A stretch of DNA of 35,081 nucleotides from SAR116 cluster bacterium AG-321-A13 (GCA_003283875.1 QBXD01000011.1:1-35081); one strand, 5' to 3'; positions 25,225-34,250 are shown, counted from the stretch's first letter. Notes: a model not told the origin generated them from the letters alone. A program made the numbers and translations.

Positions 25225-25289
25225 TTTTCCCTCCTGAAATTCTATATTAAAAAAAACTTTGTAGTAAAAATGGAATAGAGTCAAAATAA

Positions 25290-25307
25290 AAGATATAAGT
25301 ATATCTT
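25290..25307. promoter_or_regulatory. 18-bp palindrome in the divergent region 25225-25377
   Basis: AAGATATA-AG-TATATCTT is an 8-bp inverted repeat with a 2-bp spacer. It lies 66 bp upstream of the binding-protein ATG and 71 bp upstream of the alpha/beta-hydrolase start, in the 153-bp gap between the two. Symmetry and position fit an operator for a dimeric regulator. Being AT-rich in AT-rich DNA, it could be chance. Confidence 0.35.
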
Positions 25308-25377
25308 AATAATACCTTTAACTTTTTTAAACTCATTCATAGAGTAATTTTATTTTTAATTTTTTGGAGTTAGCCAT

Positions 25378-26202
25378 TTGCATTTTACAGAAATAATAAA
25401 TCAATTGCCGCAATTAAAAATATTTAAGGACAACACATATAATATACAAATTTCTTACAGATACCAAAAATTTAATGAAGAAATTCCAATATTATTTCTA
25501 CATGGATTTAATGGAAATAGTAAAAGTTGGGCATATCAATTTCATTATTTTAAAGGTAGAAGGTCAGTTATAGCTATTGATGCGCCAGGTTTTGGTCAGT
25601 CTGATTCTTCAGATTTAGATATGTTGTCTATATCAAATATTGTTTATAACTTATTAAAAAGTATAGATGTTACAAAGTGTGATCTAGTTGGCCATTCAAT
25701 GGGCGGAATGCTTGCTCAAATAGTTGCATCAAAACATAGCAAATTAATTAATAAGGTAATTCTATCTTGCACTCATAAAGGTTATGCGATGCCAGTAGGA
25801 AGCTCTCTGAGAGATCCATATAAATTAAGGCTAGAAGAGCGAAAACAAATGTCAAATAAAGAATTTGGTCAATTAAGAATTAAAAAAATGTTACCTGAAT
25901 TAAAAAATCCAGAGATCTTCAATTTTTTATCTTTAATAAGTGAAGAAATTACGGAAGGTTCTATCAAATCTGGTGGAATGGCCATGCAGACCTTAGATAC
26001 AACAGATTATTTATCAAATCTTAAACAAGATTGTCTTATATTAAAGGGTTCAAAAGACATTGTTGTATCTAAAGAATGTTCTTATCAGTTAGAAAATTTG
26101 TTGAGGCACGCAAAAATTAGAGAAATACCTAATGTTGGACATGCACCTTATTGTGAAGATACAAAAACTTTCAACGCCGAAGTGGAAAATTTTTTCCAAT
26201 AA
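25378..26202 (+). CDS. Alpha/beta hydrolase
   Basis: This 274-residue alpha/beta-hydrolase-fold enzyme has the triad Ser107 (GHSMGG), Asp227 (KGSKDIVV) and His255 (NVGHAP), and the oxyanion-hole HGFNG at 42-46. The fold covers esterases, lipases, C-C hydrolases and haloperoxidases, and I cannot pick one. No signal peptide is seen. The start is TTG at 25378, preceded by GGAG with an 8-bp spacer; no ATG gives the whole N-terminal strand. It overlaps the MFS gene by one base (TAATG), so both are co-translated. The partner may import the substrate or export the product. Confidence 0.88.
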   Translation: MHFTEIINQLPQLKIFKDNTYNIQISYRYQKFNEEIPILFLHGFNGNSKSWAYQFHYFKGRRSVIAIDAPGFGQSDSSDLDMLSISNIVYNLLKSIDVTKCDLVGHSMGGMLAQIVASKHSKLINKVILSCTHKGYAMPVGSSLRDPYKLRLEERKQMSNKEFGQLRIKKMLPELKNPEIFNFLSLISEEITEGSIKSGGMAMQTLDTTDYLSNLKQDCLILKGSKDIVVSKECSYQLENLLRHAKIREIPNVGHAPYCEDTKTFNAEVENFFQ

Positions 26203-27401
26203 TGACTGCCTTATCAAACAAGCCTTTTACCTTATATTTTCTCAGTAATACAATTGCTCTATTAGGCCTTTGGATACAAAAAATTGGAGTTGGTTGGCTT
26301 ACATGGGAAATTACCGAGTCAACTTTTTGGACAAGTTTTGTTACTTTAGCTTTGATGGCTCCAGCAGGAGTTATAGGTCCTCTATTTGCTGTTTTTGCCG
26401 AAAATTGGAATATGAGAACAGCAAGTATTATATTGAAAGTGCTAATGTTTATGACTGGAGGTATAATCTGGTTTTTGCAGTATTTAGATATGCACTCGCT
26501 TTTTACTTTAGCTTCTTTATCAATTTTACAAGGTTTATTAAGCGCATGTTATCATCCAGTAAGACTGGTTTTTGTGTCTATAGTTGTTCCTAGAAATTTA
26601 TTATCCAGTGCAGTAGGGCTTAATTCAGCCTCTTTTAATGGATCCAGAGTTGTAGGGCCAGCTTTCGCTGGTGTCACAATAGCTTTGTTTAACCTCGAAA
26701 CAACTTTTTTTATTGCCATGCTTACTTATATTCCACTCATTCCAGTTTTAATTTATATGCCGCTTAGAGATCGAGTTAAATCCTCAAGTATACACGATAA
26801 TTTTCTCAAACGTTTGTTAGAGGGTGGAAAAGTAGCATTGAAAACTCCAATTATAGCCAAGGGTTTATTTGTAGTTTTTATCAGTGCATTCTTTGTACGT
26901 GGAATGCTTGAGATACAACCTACTATTGCAGGAGAAATTTTAGATAAAGGTAGTATTGGATTGTCTTTAATCACAGCAACTGCTGGATTTGGGGCTTTAC
27001 TTGCTTCTATCTGGATAGGTTTGCGAACTAATACTGAAGTAAAAATTGAAACTAAATTGGTCCCAATGTTAACTCTAGGACTAGTAGTAAGTTTCATACT
27101 TGGTTTTATCTCAGAAATGTACTTAATGGCATTTGCTTTTACAATTGTTGGCTTTACTACGACAGTTGTAGGTATTGGCACTCAAACAATTATACAATTA
27201 AAGGTTGATGAAATTTATCGAGCCAGGGTTTTAACTTGGTGGTCCAGTGTTTCTTTTGGTTCTCTTACAATTGGGGGAATATTGTTGGGTCTTGCAGGGG
27301 AATTTATCCCTCTGAATGTTGGTATGATGATAATGCCAATTCTAGGATACCTAATATTTAAATTAGTAGTGTATTCTCATTTTAAAAACAACTTTATGTA
27401 G
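26202..27401 (+). CDS. MFS transporter (MFS_3/EntS-like)
   Basis: A 399-residue carrier with about 12 membrane spans. It opens with FTLYFLSNTIALLGLWIQKI, typical of the MFS_3 group that includes the enterobactin exporter EntS and related macrolide exporters. The segment GLNSASFNGSRVVGPAFAG is typical of the same group. Direction of transport and substrate are unknown. It is coupled by a 1-bp overlap to the upstream alpha/beta hydrolase, and its 3' end overlaps that of the convergent DMT gene by 8 bp. Confidence 0.9.
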   Translation: MTALSNKPFTLYFLSNTIALLGLWIQKIGVGWLTWEITESTFWTSFVTLALMAPAGVIGPLFAVFAENWNMRTASIILKVLMFMTGGIIWFLQYLDMHSLFTLASLSILQGLLSACYHPVRLVFVSIVVPRNLLSSAVGLNSASFNGSRVVGPAFAGVTIALFNLETTFFIAMLTYIPLIPVLIYMPLRDRVKSSSIHDNFLKRLLEGGKVALKTPIIAKGLFVVFISAFFVRGMLEIQPTIAGEILDKGSIGLSLITATAGFGALLASIWIGLRTNTEVKIETKLVPMLTLGLVVSFILGFISEMYLMAFAFTIVGFTTTVVGIGTQTIIQLKVDEIYRARVLTWWSSVSFGSLTIGGILLGLAGEFIPLNVGMMIMPILGYLIFKLVVYSHFKNNFM

Positions 27402-28254
27402 CTTTTTTTATTTTGGCTTCCCTTTTAAAAATATATAAACCTGAAATTGTTATTATAATTCCACCTAATATTGTAGAGAACATTGGATATGTATTCCAAA
27501 TCAAAAAATCAAAAATTATTGCCCAAATAATTCCTGTATAATTAAATGGACTGACTATTGACGCAGGAGCTTTTTGAAGAGCGTAAGTCATTAATAGTTG
27601 TGTTAAAAAGGCAGAAACGCCTAAACCAATAAATAATAACATGACTTCTATAGATGGCTGTTTCCAAAAAAATGGTTGAAAAAATGAAGTAACGATTACG
27701 CTTACTAACATAAAAAAGAATACTGTTTTAACAGGATGTTCAGTAGTACCAAGTAATCTTAAAAAAATAATGGTTGTAGACCACATAAGAGTTCCAATTA
27801 ACGCATAAATAGAGGCCATGGCAATTTGTCCGGTTGGATTTATAGCTATGATGACACCTAAAAAGCCAATAAAAATTGCCGTCCATCTACGCCAACCTAT
27901 ACTTTCTTTTAGAAAAAAAATTGCAAAAATACATGCAAAAATAGGGACTGCTTGAGAGATAACAGTTACATCTGCTACTGGAAGTCTTTGAAAAGCTAGG
28001 AAGAACATTATATTGCCAATAAGACCTGCAATTCCTCTAAAAAAATGTGTCTTTGGTTTTTTAGTTTTAAGAAAATTAAATCCACCTAATTTGTAGATAA
28101 TAGGTGACAATAGAATTAAAACTACGATCGCTCTTGCAAAAGCAATTTGAACTGGGTGGTATTCTATACCAATTAACTTTGCTTGGACACTCATAATAGT
28201 GACACATAAAACAGCTAAAATCATAGCTGCAATAGCTTTAAAATTGTCGTTCAT
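27394..28254 (-). CDS. EamA/DMT-family transporter
   Basis: A 286-residue membrane protein with about ten spans arranged as two EamA repeats. Repeat one begins FKAIAAMILAVLCVTIMSVQ; repeat two begins near IYALIGTLMWSTTIIFLR. LPVADVTVISQAVPIFACIF and KAPASIVSPFNYTGIIWAI are the matching ends of the repeats, as in the RhaT/YdcZ and S-adenosylmethionine carrier groups. I start it at the ATG at 28254 because a TTG at 28281 lies one base from the preceding stop and has no ribosome-binding site. Substrate is unknown; metabolite export is common in this family. It follows the OFA-type MFS gene on the same strand. Confidence 0.88.
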   Translation of the reverse strand: MNDNFKAIAAMILAVLCVTIMSVQAKLIGIEYHPVQIAFARAIVVLILLSPIIYKLGGFNFLKTKKPKTHFFRGIAGLIGNIMFFLAFQRLPVADVTVISQAVPIFACIFAIFFLKESIGWRRWTAIFIGFLGVIIAINPTGQIAMASIYALIGTLMWSTTIIFLRLLGTTEHPVKTVFFFMLVSVIVTSFFQPFFWKQPSIEVMLLFIGLGVSAFLTQLLMTYALQKAPASIVSPFNYTGIIWAIIFDFLIWNTYPMFSTILGGIIITISGLYIFKREAKIKKAT

Positions 28255-28282
28255 ATTTTTATAAATATTAACTATTCGCAAT

Positions 28283-29560
28283 TTATTTTTGGTTTCGCAT
28301 GTCTGTAAGTCTTTGCGATTCTCTTAAAAAGAAAAAACATAAAAAAGCTGATAAGAAAGGATATAGTGCTGATAATCTAATAGTAAACAATAAGTCATAT
28401 CCTAAGTCCATTGCCAAAGCAAATGGCATTGCTCCAATAGATGCACCTACGACTAGAACCATTTGACCTGTTCCTTGGATACTTCCGACATGAAGTCGAC
28501 CAAAATATCTTGGCCATATATATCCAAATAATGCTAAATTAAAAGCGTTATTAATTCCAAAAATTACTGAATATATTATTGCAAAAGTGATGTTTGATGA
28601 AAAAGTAATAAAAATTAAAGATGCAGTTGTTACAAGAAGAGATGTTCCAATTACATTATGTGTTTTAAATCTGTCTAAAAGTTTTCCAGCTAATGGGATA
28701 AATATAATCATAGTAATCATGGTAGGAATAAACAACGCAGCAGCTTCTCTACTTGGGAGACTAAAATACTGATTTAATATTGTAACTTGGAAAAAATGGA
28801 GGGCAGTAACTAGAGAAGATATAGAAAAAAAAGAAAATGATAAAATATAAAAACTTTTTTCCTTCAGTGCCTCATTTAAATTTAAACCAAAAATTTTAGT
28901 GTTTTTATTGATTACCTTTTGTTTAATACCATCAGGTTTTTCATTAACATCTTCCGGTTTATCAATAGCTAAAAATATCAATGGTGGGAGCATTAAAATC
29001 CATGTAGACAAACCTATAATTACCCATGCATTTCTCCAACCATAATTAGTAATTAAAAAGTCAGAAATAAGTGGATGTAATCCCATTGAAAAAGCAAAAC
29101 CTAATCCCATCAAGCCAAGCGCGATACCACGTTTTTTATCAAACCATTGGGTAATAATATTTGCTGAACCTAACATTAAAGTTCCTTGACCAAAAAATCT
29201 TAAAAAACCAAATGCGACGGCTAACATTAAAAAGTTTGATGCCGCACCAAATGCTAAACAGCCAATACCAAGAAATATTGTTGTATAAATTAGGATTATT
29301 CTAGGTCCATACCTGTCAACTAATTTTCCTATTTGTGGAAGTAAAAAAGCGGCAAATAAAGTTGCAATCATGTATGCAGTTGTAATAGATGTACTAGAAA
29401 TTTGTAAATCTTTAGATATTACTGGAATAAAAGGGCTGAATGTATGTGATTGACCGGCACCACTAGTGAAAATACCAAGGCTGCCAATCCCAACAATTGT
29501 CCAACCATAAAAAATTTTTTGATTAACTTTACTGTAAATCAGTTTGTTTATATTAAACAT
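28283..29560 (-). CDS. MFS transporter (monocarboxylate/OFA-like)
   Basis: The 425-residue protein has about 12 spans. It opens with FYGWTIVGIGSLGIFTSGAG, a common start in MFS members related to oxalate/formate antiporters and monocarboxylate carriers. GKLVDRYGPRIILI is the loop 2-3 signature of MFS, and a second copy, AGKLLDRFKTHNVIG, marks the C-terminal half. A charged cytoplasmic loop links the halves. A small organic acid is the likely cargo, but this is only a family tendency. It lies upstream of the DMT transporter and downstream of the DUF1932 dehydrogenase, with a 47-bp gap to the latter. Confidence 0.9.
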   Translation of the reverse strand: MFNINKLIYSKVNQKIFYGWTIVGIGSLGIFTSGAGQSHTFSPFIPVISKDLQISSTSITTAYMIATLFAAFLLPQIGKLVDRYGPRIILIYTTIFLGIGCLAFGAASNFLMLAVAFGFLRFFGQGTLMLGSANIITQWFDKKRGIALGLMGLGFAFSMGLHPLISDFLITNYGWRNAWVIIGLSTWILMLPPLIFLAIDKPEDVNEKPDGIKQKVINKNTKIFGLNLNEALKEKSFYILSFSFFSISSLVTALHFFQVTILNQYFSLPSREAAALFIPTMITMIIFIPLAGKLLDRFKTHNVIGTSLLVTTASLIFITFSSNITFAIIYSVIFGINNAFNLALFGYIWPRYFGRLHVGSIQGTGQMVLVVGASIGAMPFALAMDLGYDLLFTIRLSALYPFLSAFLCFFFLRESQRLTDMRNQK

Positions 29561-29607
29561 TCCAGGATAATATAATAAATTAATATGTTAATCATTATAA
29601 TATTTAC

Positions 29608-30495
29608 TTATTTATGATTTAAAGCCTCTACATACATGTCAAGTGCCTCTCTAAGCGAACGGTTTTGATTAACAGTTTCTCGTGTTTCGTTTGCAATTGG
29701 AGTTTTGTTTGCCAAAGACATAATATCTGCAGATCCTTGATGGAATTTTGGTGTAACTCCAGCATCAGAAAATGTATTAGCAATTTCATGCATTTCACCT
29801 TCCCATCTTGCTGCATCTAAGGGAATTCTTGGGATCATTCTTTCCATGGCAGATAACATGTCAGGTTTACTAAATTTTAATTCATCAAAATACTCAGAAG
29901 ATAAACCTAGCTTATGAGCGGTTGTTAAGACAGCAGCGTGAAGTGCAAAAGTACCTTTTGTTGCACTAGCATAAACCATTTTCATAGCTGAGGCTTTTCC
30001 AACTTTCTTTCCTAAATCCTTTATTACAAAACCCTTATTGTGAAGAATTTTTACTGGTTCAGTATTAAGTCCTGAAACATATAATCTTGTTTGACCCTTT
30101 TCTACAACCGGGTTAAAGCCAATAATTCCAGCATCAATAAAGTTGCAATATTTACTAGAAATTGTGTTGTTTATCTTTTCTGCGGTTTTTGGAGAAACAG
30201 CATTACAATCAACGTAGGTAATATATTTATTTTTTTCTAAAATTATTCTGTTAACAATACTTGCCTGTTTAAGTGCGACTTCGGGAGGTAAAATAGAAAG
30301 GATGACGTCAGAAAAGTTTACTACATTTTCAATTGTTTTAACATCTTCTATCCCGGCATTATTAGATAAATTTTTTGTTCTATCACTTCTACCATTGAGA
30401 GATGTAATGACCCTAAAGTTATTTTCTATAAATACTTTGCCACACCCATGGCCCATGTCGCCAGGCATTAAAATACCAATTGTCTTGTTAGACAT
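29608..30495 (-). CDS. NAD(P)-dependent dehydrogenase, 6PGDH-like with DUF1932 C-terminus
   Basis: A 295-residue beta-hydroxyacid dehydrogenase-type enzyme. The N-terminal Rossmann domain has the loop GILMPGDMGHG (7-17), slightly unlike the usual GxGxxG, and ILSILPPEVA. The helical C-terminal part contains GKASAMKMVYASATKGTFAL, where the Lys corresponds to the catalytic one in this superfamily, and matches the DUF1932 type by its pattern (ARWEGEMHEIA). Substrates of DUF1932 enzymes include some hydroxyacids such as L-threonate-type intermediates, but none can be assigned here. It precedes the OFA-type MFS gene, which might carry its acid substrate. Confidence 0.87.
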   Translation of the reverse strand: MSNKTIGILMPGDMGHGCGKVFIENNFRVITSLNGRSDRTKNLSNNAGIEDVKTIENVVNFSDVILSILPPEVALKQASIVNRIILEKNKYITYVDCNAVSPKTAEKINNTISSKYCNFIDAGIIGFNPVVEKGQTRLYVSGLNTEPVKILHNKGFVIKDLGKKVGKASAMKMVYASATKGTFALHAAVLTTAHKLGLSSEYFDELKFSKPDMLSAMERMIPRIPLDAARWEGEMHEIANTFSDAGVTPKFHQGSADIMSLANKTPIANETRETVNQNRSLREALDMYVEALNHK

Positions 30496-30522
30496 TATTT
30501 CACCATAATAGAATTGAAAAAA

Positions 30523-30897
30523 CTACTTCTTCATAGGGCCACCATTTTTTTCCCATTCAGGTATTCCTCCTACATTCAGAACATTCTTATAGCCCATTTC
30601 TAAAAGAGTTTTTCCAGTCAATGCTGCTTGACCACCTACTCCGCACACTAATATAATTTCGGAATCTTTCTTAAGACTTTTATTATAAAGTGGCGTGGCT
30701 TCGTCTGCTACGAACTCAATTAATCCTCTAGGTATTTCTAATCCATTTAGGATCGTTCCAGTTTTTTTTATATCTGAACTGTCTCGGACATCTATAAAAA
30801 TGGAAGACCCAGACTTATGTTTTTCAATGGCCTCATTAACATCAATTTTTGGTACCACTTCGTTTGCTTCCTTTAGATAATCTTTAGCTGTTTTCAT
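30523..30897 (-). CDS. Single-domain rhodanese
   Basis: The protein has 124 residues from ATG at 30897, chosen for the GAGGA just upstream; a longer frame to 30981 adds an unrelated tail. It shows FIDVRD (34-39), IPRGLIEF (55-62) and the active Cys85 in CGVGGQA, followed by AALTGKTLLEMGYKNVLNVGG. Rhodaneses pass sulfane sulfur between donors and acceptors through a persulfide on that cysteine. The loop ends in Gln rather than the usual Arg, which may alter the donor. This group is common in alphaproteobacteria as a cytoplasmic protein. The exported gene upstream is 20 bp away. Confidence 0.9.
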   Translation of the reverse strand: MKTAKDYLKEANEVVPKIDVNEAIEKHKSGSSIFIDVRDSSDIKKTGTILNGLEIPRGLIEFVADEATPLYNKSLKKDSEIILVCGVGGQAALTGKTLLEMGYKNVLNVGGIPEWEKNGGPMKK

Positions 30898-30917
30898 AAT
30901 TTCCTCTTTGTTAAAGT

Positions 30918-31376
30918 TTAATTTAATAGCCCTATGAATTGGGGTTGGGTTACAGAAGTAGTCATCCAACAATTTTTGCAATTTTGATCAAGCGCAGCTT
31001 TTTCTAAAACCCAAGTTAAGTTGTAACGTTTATTATCATATGCGTCTATATCTACTGAATATTTGGCAATTTTTTTATTTTTTGAAATCAAATTAGTTTT
31101 AAATTTGAGAGAATTTAATAAAACTTTATATGAAGTGTCAGCAATCATTCTTTTAAAATTTGAAAAAGGACCAGTATATTTTTTATTTTCTGGATGAGCA
31201 AAAAGCCAGCATTGATAAATGCCTGCGTTATTTACTTTCGAGTTTGTTTGCAAGGAGTTCATTTGTAATTCAATAACCTCAACAGAAGAAAAGATGTCAT
31301 TGGGCAAAACGTTACTTAAAGCTTTATCATTTTTAAGAAAAAACAAAGATATTGTAATTAAAAGTATATATTTCAT
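30918..31376 (-). CDS. Exported protein, DUF4864-like
   Basis: A 152-residue protein with an N-terminal hydrophobic signal (MKYILLITISLFFL). The rest contains VIELQMNSLQTN, GIYQCWLFAHPENKKYTGPF, then FKRMI and YKVLL, in an order that reminds me of the DUF4864 family of alphaproteobacterial secreted proteins. It also carries an NCKNCW pair (Cys-x-x-Cys) near the C-terminus. Function is unknown. It shares direction with the rhodanese 20 bp downstream, so they may be co-transcribed, and it is divergent from the TPR gene. Confidence 0.75.
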   Translation of the reverse strand: MKYILLITISLFFLKNDKALSNVLPNDIFSSVEVIELQMNSLQTNSKVNNAGIYQCWLFAHPENKKYTGPFSNFKRMIADTSYKVLLNSLKFKTNLISKNKKIAKYSVDIDAYDNKRYNLTWVLEKAALDQNCKNCWMTTSVTQPQFIGLLN

Positions 31377-31446
31377 AAGTTACCTAGTATAAATAATTTT
31401 GTTCCATATATATACATCATAATACTTTTTGTAAATGGAGTGAAAA

Positions 31447-31947
31447 TTGTTAAAAAAAATAAAACCACATTTAATCATCAATAAAATTAATACTTTTGTA
31501 ATTTTTTTCTTATTTAGTTTTTCAGCCCTTTCAGCAGGTGGAGGTGATGATGATAAAAAAGACACATCTGTTAAATCAGCCTACTATTATAAGGCAGTTA
31601 AATTAATAAAGAAAAATTCTTTCAATCTTGCAATTGAAAACCTCTTGAAAGCTGAACAAAATAATAAAACTGATCCAGATATATACAATTACCTCGGTTT
31701 TTCGTTTAGGAAAATTGGAGACTTAGAAAAAGCGGGAATGTATTATAATAAGGCATTAACTATATCTCCTAAGCATAAAGGTGCACTTGAATATCAAGGA
31801 GAAATGTTTTTAACATTAGGACAATTACAAAAAGCAGAGTCGAATTTGAAAAAATTAGAAAAAATTTGTTTTCTTGGTTGTGAAGAAGAAAAAATGTTAA
31901 AAGCATCTATTTCAAAATACAAAAAAGGGAAAAAGAGTAATTATTAG
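31447..31947 (+). CDS. Exported TPR-repeat protein
   Basis: A 166-residue protein that starts at TTG with a GGAG 6 bp upstream. It has a signal-like hydrophobic segment (residues 14-29) followed by GGGDDDKKD, an acidic linker. TPR units can be seen from about residue 44 to 145, for example the pattern PDIYNYLGFSFRKIGDLEKA then YYNKALTISPKHKGALEYQG. TPR repeats bind other proteins. A conserved type of short TPR protein with a GGGGDD-like segment after the signal occurs in many alphaproteobacteria; function there is unknown. It lies 32 bp upstream of the CoA-transferase pair. Confidence 0.85.
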   Translation: MLKKIKPHLIINKINTFVIFFLFSFSALSAGGGDDDKKDTSVKSAYYYKAVKLIKKNSFNLAIENLLKAEQNNKTDPDIYNYLGFSFRKIGDLEKAGMYYNKALTISPKHKGALEYQGEMFLTLGQLQKAESNLKKLEKICFLGCEEEKMLKASISKYKKGKKSNY

Positions 31948-31978
31948 TTAACATCACAAATTAGAATGGAATTTAAAA

Positions 31979-32794
31979 ATGAAGTCATTTGACGAATTAT
32001 CCTTGAAAGAAATTGTTGATGAAGTTCAAGATGGATTTATATTAGGAATACCAGCTGATTATTCAGGTGTTCCTATGAAATTTACAAAGGAACTAATAAA
32101 AAAAGGTGTCAAAAATTTAAAATTGTACTGTCTTCCATTGACTACAATTCAAGGTGACATGTTAATTGGAAGTGGGTGTGTATCTGAAATTGAAGCTGCA
32201 GCTGTAACGTTAGGCGAATTTGGAATGGCTCCTAGATTTTCCGAAGCTGTTGAAAACGGTAAAATTTTAATTAAAGACTCAACCTGTCCGGCATTACATG
32301 CTCAACTTCAAGCAACTGAAAAATCTGTTCCATTCATGCCTTTGAGGGGAGTAATTGGATCTGATATTCAAAAACATAGAAAAGATTGGCATGTTATCGA
32401 AAACCCCATGAGATCATCAGGAGTCAGAGAAGAGCCTGTATTATTACTTCCTGCTGTTCAGTTAGATATTTTAGTTTTTCATGCCCCCTGTTCTGATAGA
32501 AACGGAAATATACAAATTGGACGAAGAAGAGAATTGGCTACTTTAGCACATGCTTCAAAAAAAGTATTTGTAACTGTAGAAAAAGTTCTAGACATAGATT
32601 TTTTTGAAGATGAATTATCTGCAGCTACTTGTCTTCCTGGTCTATATGTAAATGGTATTTCAATTGTTAAAAATGGTGCTTGGCCATGCGCGCTTCCTGG
32701 CGTATATAGCTCAGATAATGAAGAAATAAAAAAATATTCTTTAGCAGCTAAGACTAAAGAAGGTTTTGGAGAATATATGAGATATTGTCTGTGA
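31979..32794 (+). CDS. CoA-transferase family I, alpha-type subunit
   Basis: This 271-residue protein resembles the alpha subunit of glutaconate-CoA transferase and IpdA. Matching segments are IPADYSGVPMKFTKELIKKG, VTLGEFGMAPRFSEAVENGK and DILVFHAPCSDRNGNIQIG. Such proteins act with a beta subunit to move CoA between acyl groups, or to hydrolyse a ring ketone CoA thioester in the IpdAB case. Glu80 in GEFG is a candidate catalytic residue. It is followed 22 bp later by its partner. The substrate is not shown by sequence. Confidence 0.87.
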   Translation: MKSFDELSLKEIVDEVQDGFILGIPADYSGVPMKFTKELIKKGVKNLKLYCLPLTTIQGDMLIGSGCVSEIEAAAVTLGEFGMAPRFSEAVENGKILIKDSTCPALHAQLQATEKSVPFMPLRGVIGSDIQKHRKDWHVIENPMRSSGVREEPVLLLPAVQLDILVFHAPCSDRNGNIQIGRRRELATLAHASKKVFVTVEKVLDIDFFEDELSAATCLPGLYVNGISIVKNGAWPCALPGVYSSDNEEIKKYSLAAKTKEGFGEYMRYCL

Positions 32795-32816
32795 AAAAAG
32801 TTTCAAGGTAATAAAA

Positions 32817-33557
32817 GTGAACTTAGACATTCAAAGGGAAGAACTTTTAATAAGTCAATTAGCTGATTTATTAAAAAACGATAAACACGTAGCCGTTGGT
32901 GCTGCTTCTCCTATACCAGGTGCTGCGGCTTTACTTGCTAAAGAAGAAGCAAAGTTTTTGAATAAAAGGTTAAGAGTAACTATTCTTCATTCAAATAAAT
33001 ATAACAATTTTACAGATGGGGCGAGAGAACTTTTTGATTGTGCCGCTCAGGGACGAATAGACACTTTTTTCTTAGGAGGTGTTCAAATTGATGGTCAAGC
33101 AAACATTAATTTAGTAGGAACTGGGGAGTATCCAAAAATAAAAAAAAGATTTCCTGGTTCATTTGGTTCAGCACTGATGTACTTTGTAGTTCCACAAATA
33201 ATTTTATTTAGAGAAGAACATTCTCCACGGACTTTAGTAAAAAAAGTTGATTTTATATCTGCCCCTGGGGTTTCTGAAAGAGGAGTCTATAGGCCAGGAG
33301 GACCCAAATATTTACTAACGAACAGAGCTTTATTTAAGTTTAATACAAACTTAAAAAAGTTTTCTTTATGTAAAATTAATGAAAAAGAAACTGTTAAAAA
33401 TTTAATTAAAGTGACAGGTTTTGATTTTGATGTAGATAATAAAATTTCTCAAATGCCTAATCCCGATACTAATAGAATAAATATTTTGAGAGATAAGATT
33501 GCACCCATGGTTTCAGAATTTTATCCAGAGTTCGCAAACAGGATCTGGGGTATTTAA
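32817..33557 (+). CDS. CoA-transferase family I, beta-type subunit (IpdB-like)
   Basis: A 246-residue partner of the preceding gene. It starts at GTG 32817, preceded by AAGG. AVGAASPIPGAAALLA, DTFFLGGVQIDGQANINLVG, RFPGSFGSALMYFV and KVDFISAPGV match the GctB/IpdB family. At the place where classical CoA transferases of this type carry a catalytic Glu (E-x-G), the sequence reads LHSNKYNNFTDG, with no Glu. IpdB also lacks it, and its enzyme is a hydrolase. The pair may therefore be a hydrolase or lyase rather than a transferase. The next gene starts 6 bp later. Confidence 0.86.
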   Translation: MNLDIQREELLISQLADLLKNDKHVAVGAASPIPGAAALLAKEEAKFLNKRLRVTILHSNKYNNFTDGARELFDCAAQGRIDTFFLGGVQIDGQANINLVGTGEYPKIKKRFPGSFGSALMYFVVPQIILFREEHSPRTLVKKVDFISAPGVSERGVYRPGGPKYLLTNRALFKFNTNLKKFSLCKINEKETVKNLIKVTGFDFDVDNKISQMPNPDTNRINILRDKIAPMVSEFYPEFANRIWGI

Positions 33558-33563
33558 CTCATA

Positions 33564-34250
33564 ATGAAAAAGCTAATTTTTCTTATATTTGTTTTAATTT
33601 TAGTTTTCTCAATTTCATATTTTTATCTTCAAGAAATTTTGAATTTAGATAGTTTAAAACAAAATATTAAGTGGCTGATAATATGGGCTAACGAAGAGTT
33701 TTTATTATCTAGATTATTTTTTTTCATTTCTTATATTATTTTTGCAGGCTTATCTTTTCCATTATTACCTAGTGTATTAACTATTGCTGCTGGGGCTTTA
33801 TTTGGTGTTTTGCAAGGTGTGATAATAGTATCCTTTGCTTCAACAATTGGAGCTTGTTTGTGTTTCTTAATATCTAGATATTTCTTGTCTGATTTCGTTA
33901 ATGACAAATTTTTAAAAAAAAAATCTGTAATAATAAAAAAATTTAATGAAGACTGTTCTTTGTATCTATTAAGTTTAAGGTTAATTCCAACTATTTCATT
34001 TATATTAATTAACTTAGTAATGGGTGTCTTGCCCATTAGTCTTAAAAAATTTTATTATATAAGCCAATTAGGTATGTTGCCAGCCACAATAGTTTATGTG
34101 AATGCAGGTTCAGAAATATCAAAGGTAAATAATATCAATGATATTATGTCTTTCTCGCTCTTGCTGAGCTTTACTCTAATAGCTGCATTTCCTTTGTTTA
34201 CAAAATGGTTAATGAGTTATTTTAATAAGAGAAAAAAAATAAAATATTAA
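33564..34250 (+). CDS. TVP38/TMEM64 (VTT-domain) membrane protein
   Basis: A 228-residue inner-membrane protein with about six spans. The VTT/DedA-related core is [20 protein letters not shown], then [20 protein letters not shown] with SRYFL, and later [20 protein letters not shown]. Relatives include YdjX/YdjZ and TMEM64; some VTT proteins move phospholipids or shape membranes. Its cargo is unknown. It starts 6 bp after the CoA-transferase beta subunit, but a functional link is doubtful. Its stop overlaps the stop of the convergent acs gene by 4 bp. Confidence 0.9.
   Translation: MKKLIFLIFVLILVFSISYFYLQEILNLDSLKQNIKWLIIWANEEFLLSRLFFFISYIIFAGLSFPLLPSVLTIAAGALFGVLQGVIIVSFASTIGACLCFLISRYFLSDFVNDKFLKKKSVIIKKFNEDCSLYLLSLRLIPTISFILINLVMGVLPISLKKFYYISQLGMLPATIVYVNAGSEISKVNNINDIMSFSLLLSFTLIAAFPLFTKWLMSYFNKRKKIKY

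Noticed and set aside
25225-25284. 20-residue N-terminal extension of the peptide-binding protein
   Set aside because: AGGAGG lies inside it, directly before the ATG at 25224, and the extension would spoil the signal peptide.
31380-31565. 61-codon minus-strand frame overlapping the start of the TPR gene
   Set aside because: It covers the ribosome-binding site and signal peptide of the TPR gene on the other strand and shows no protein-like features.
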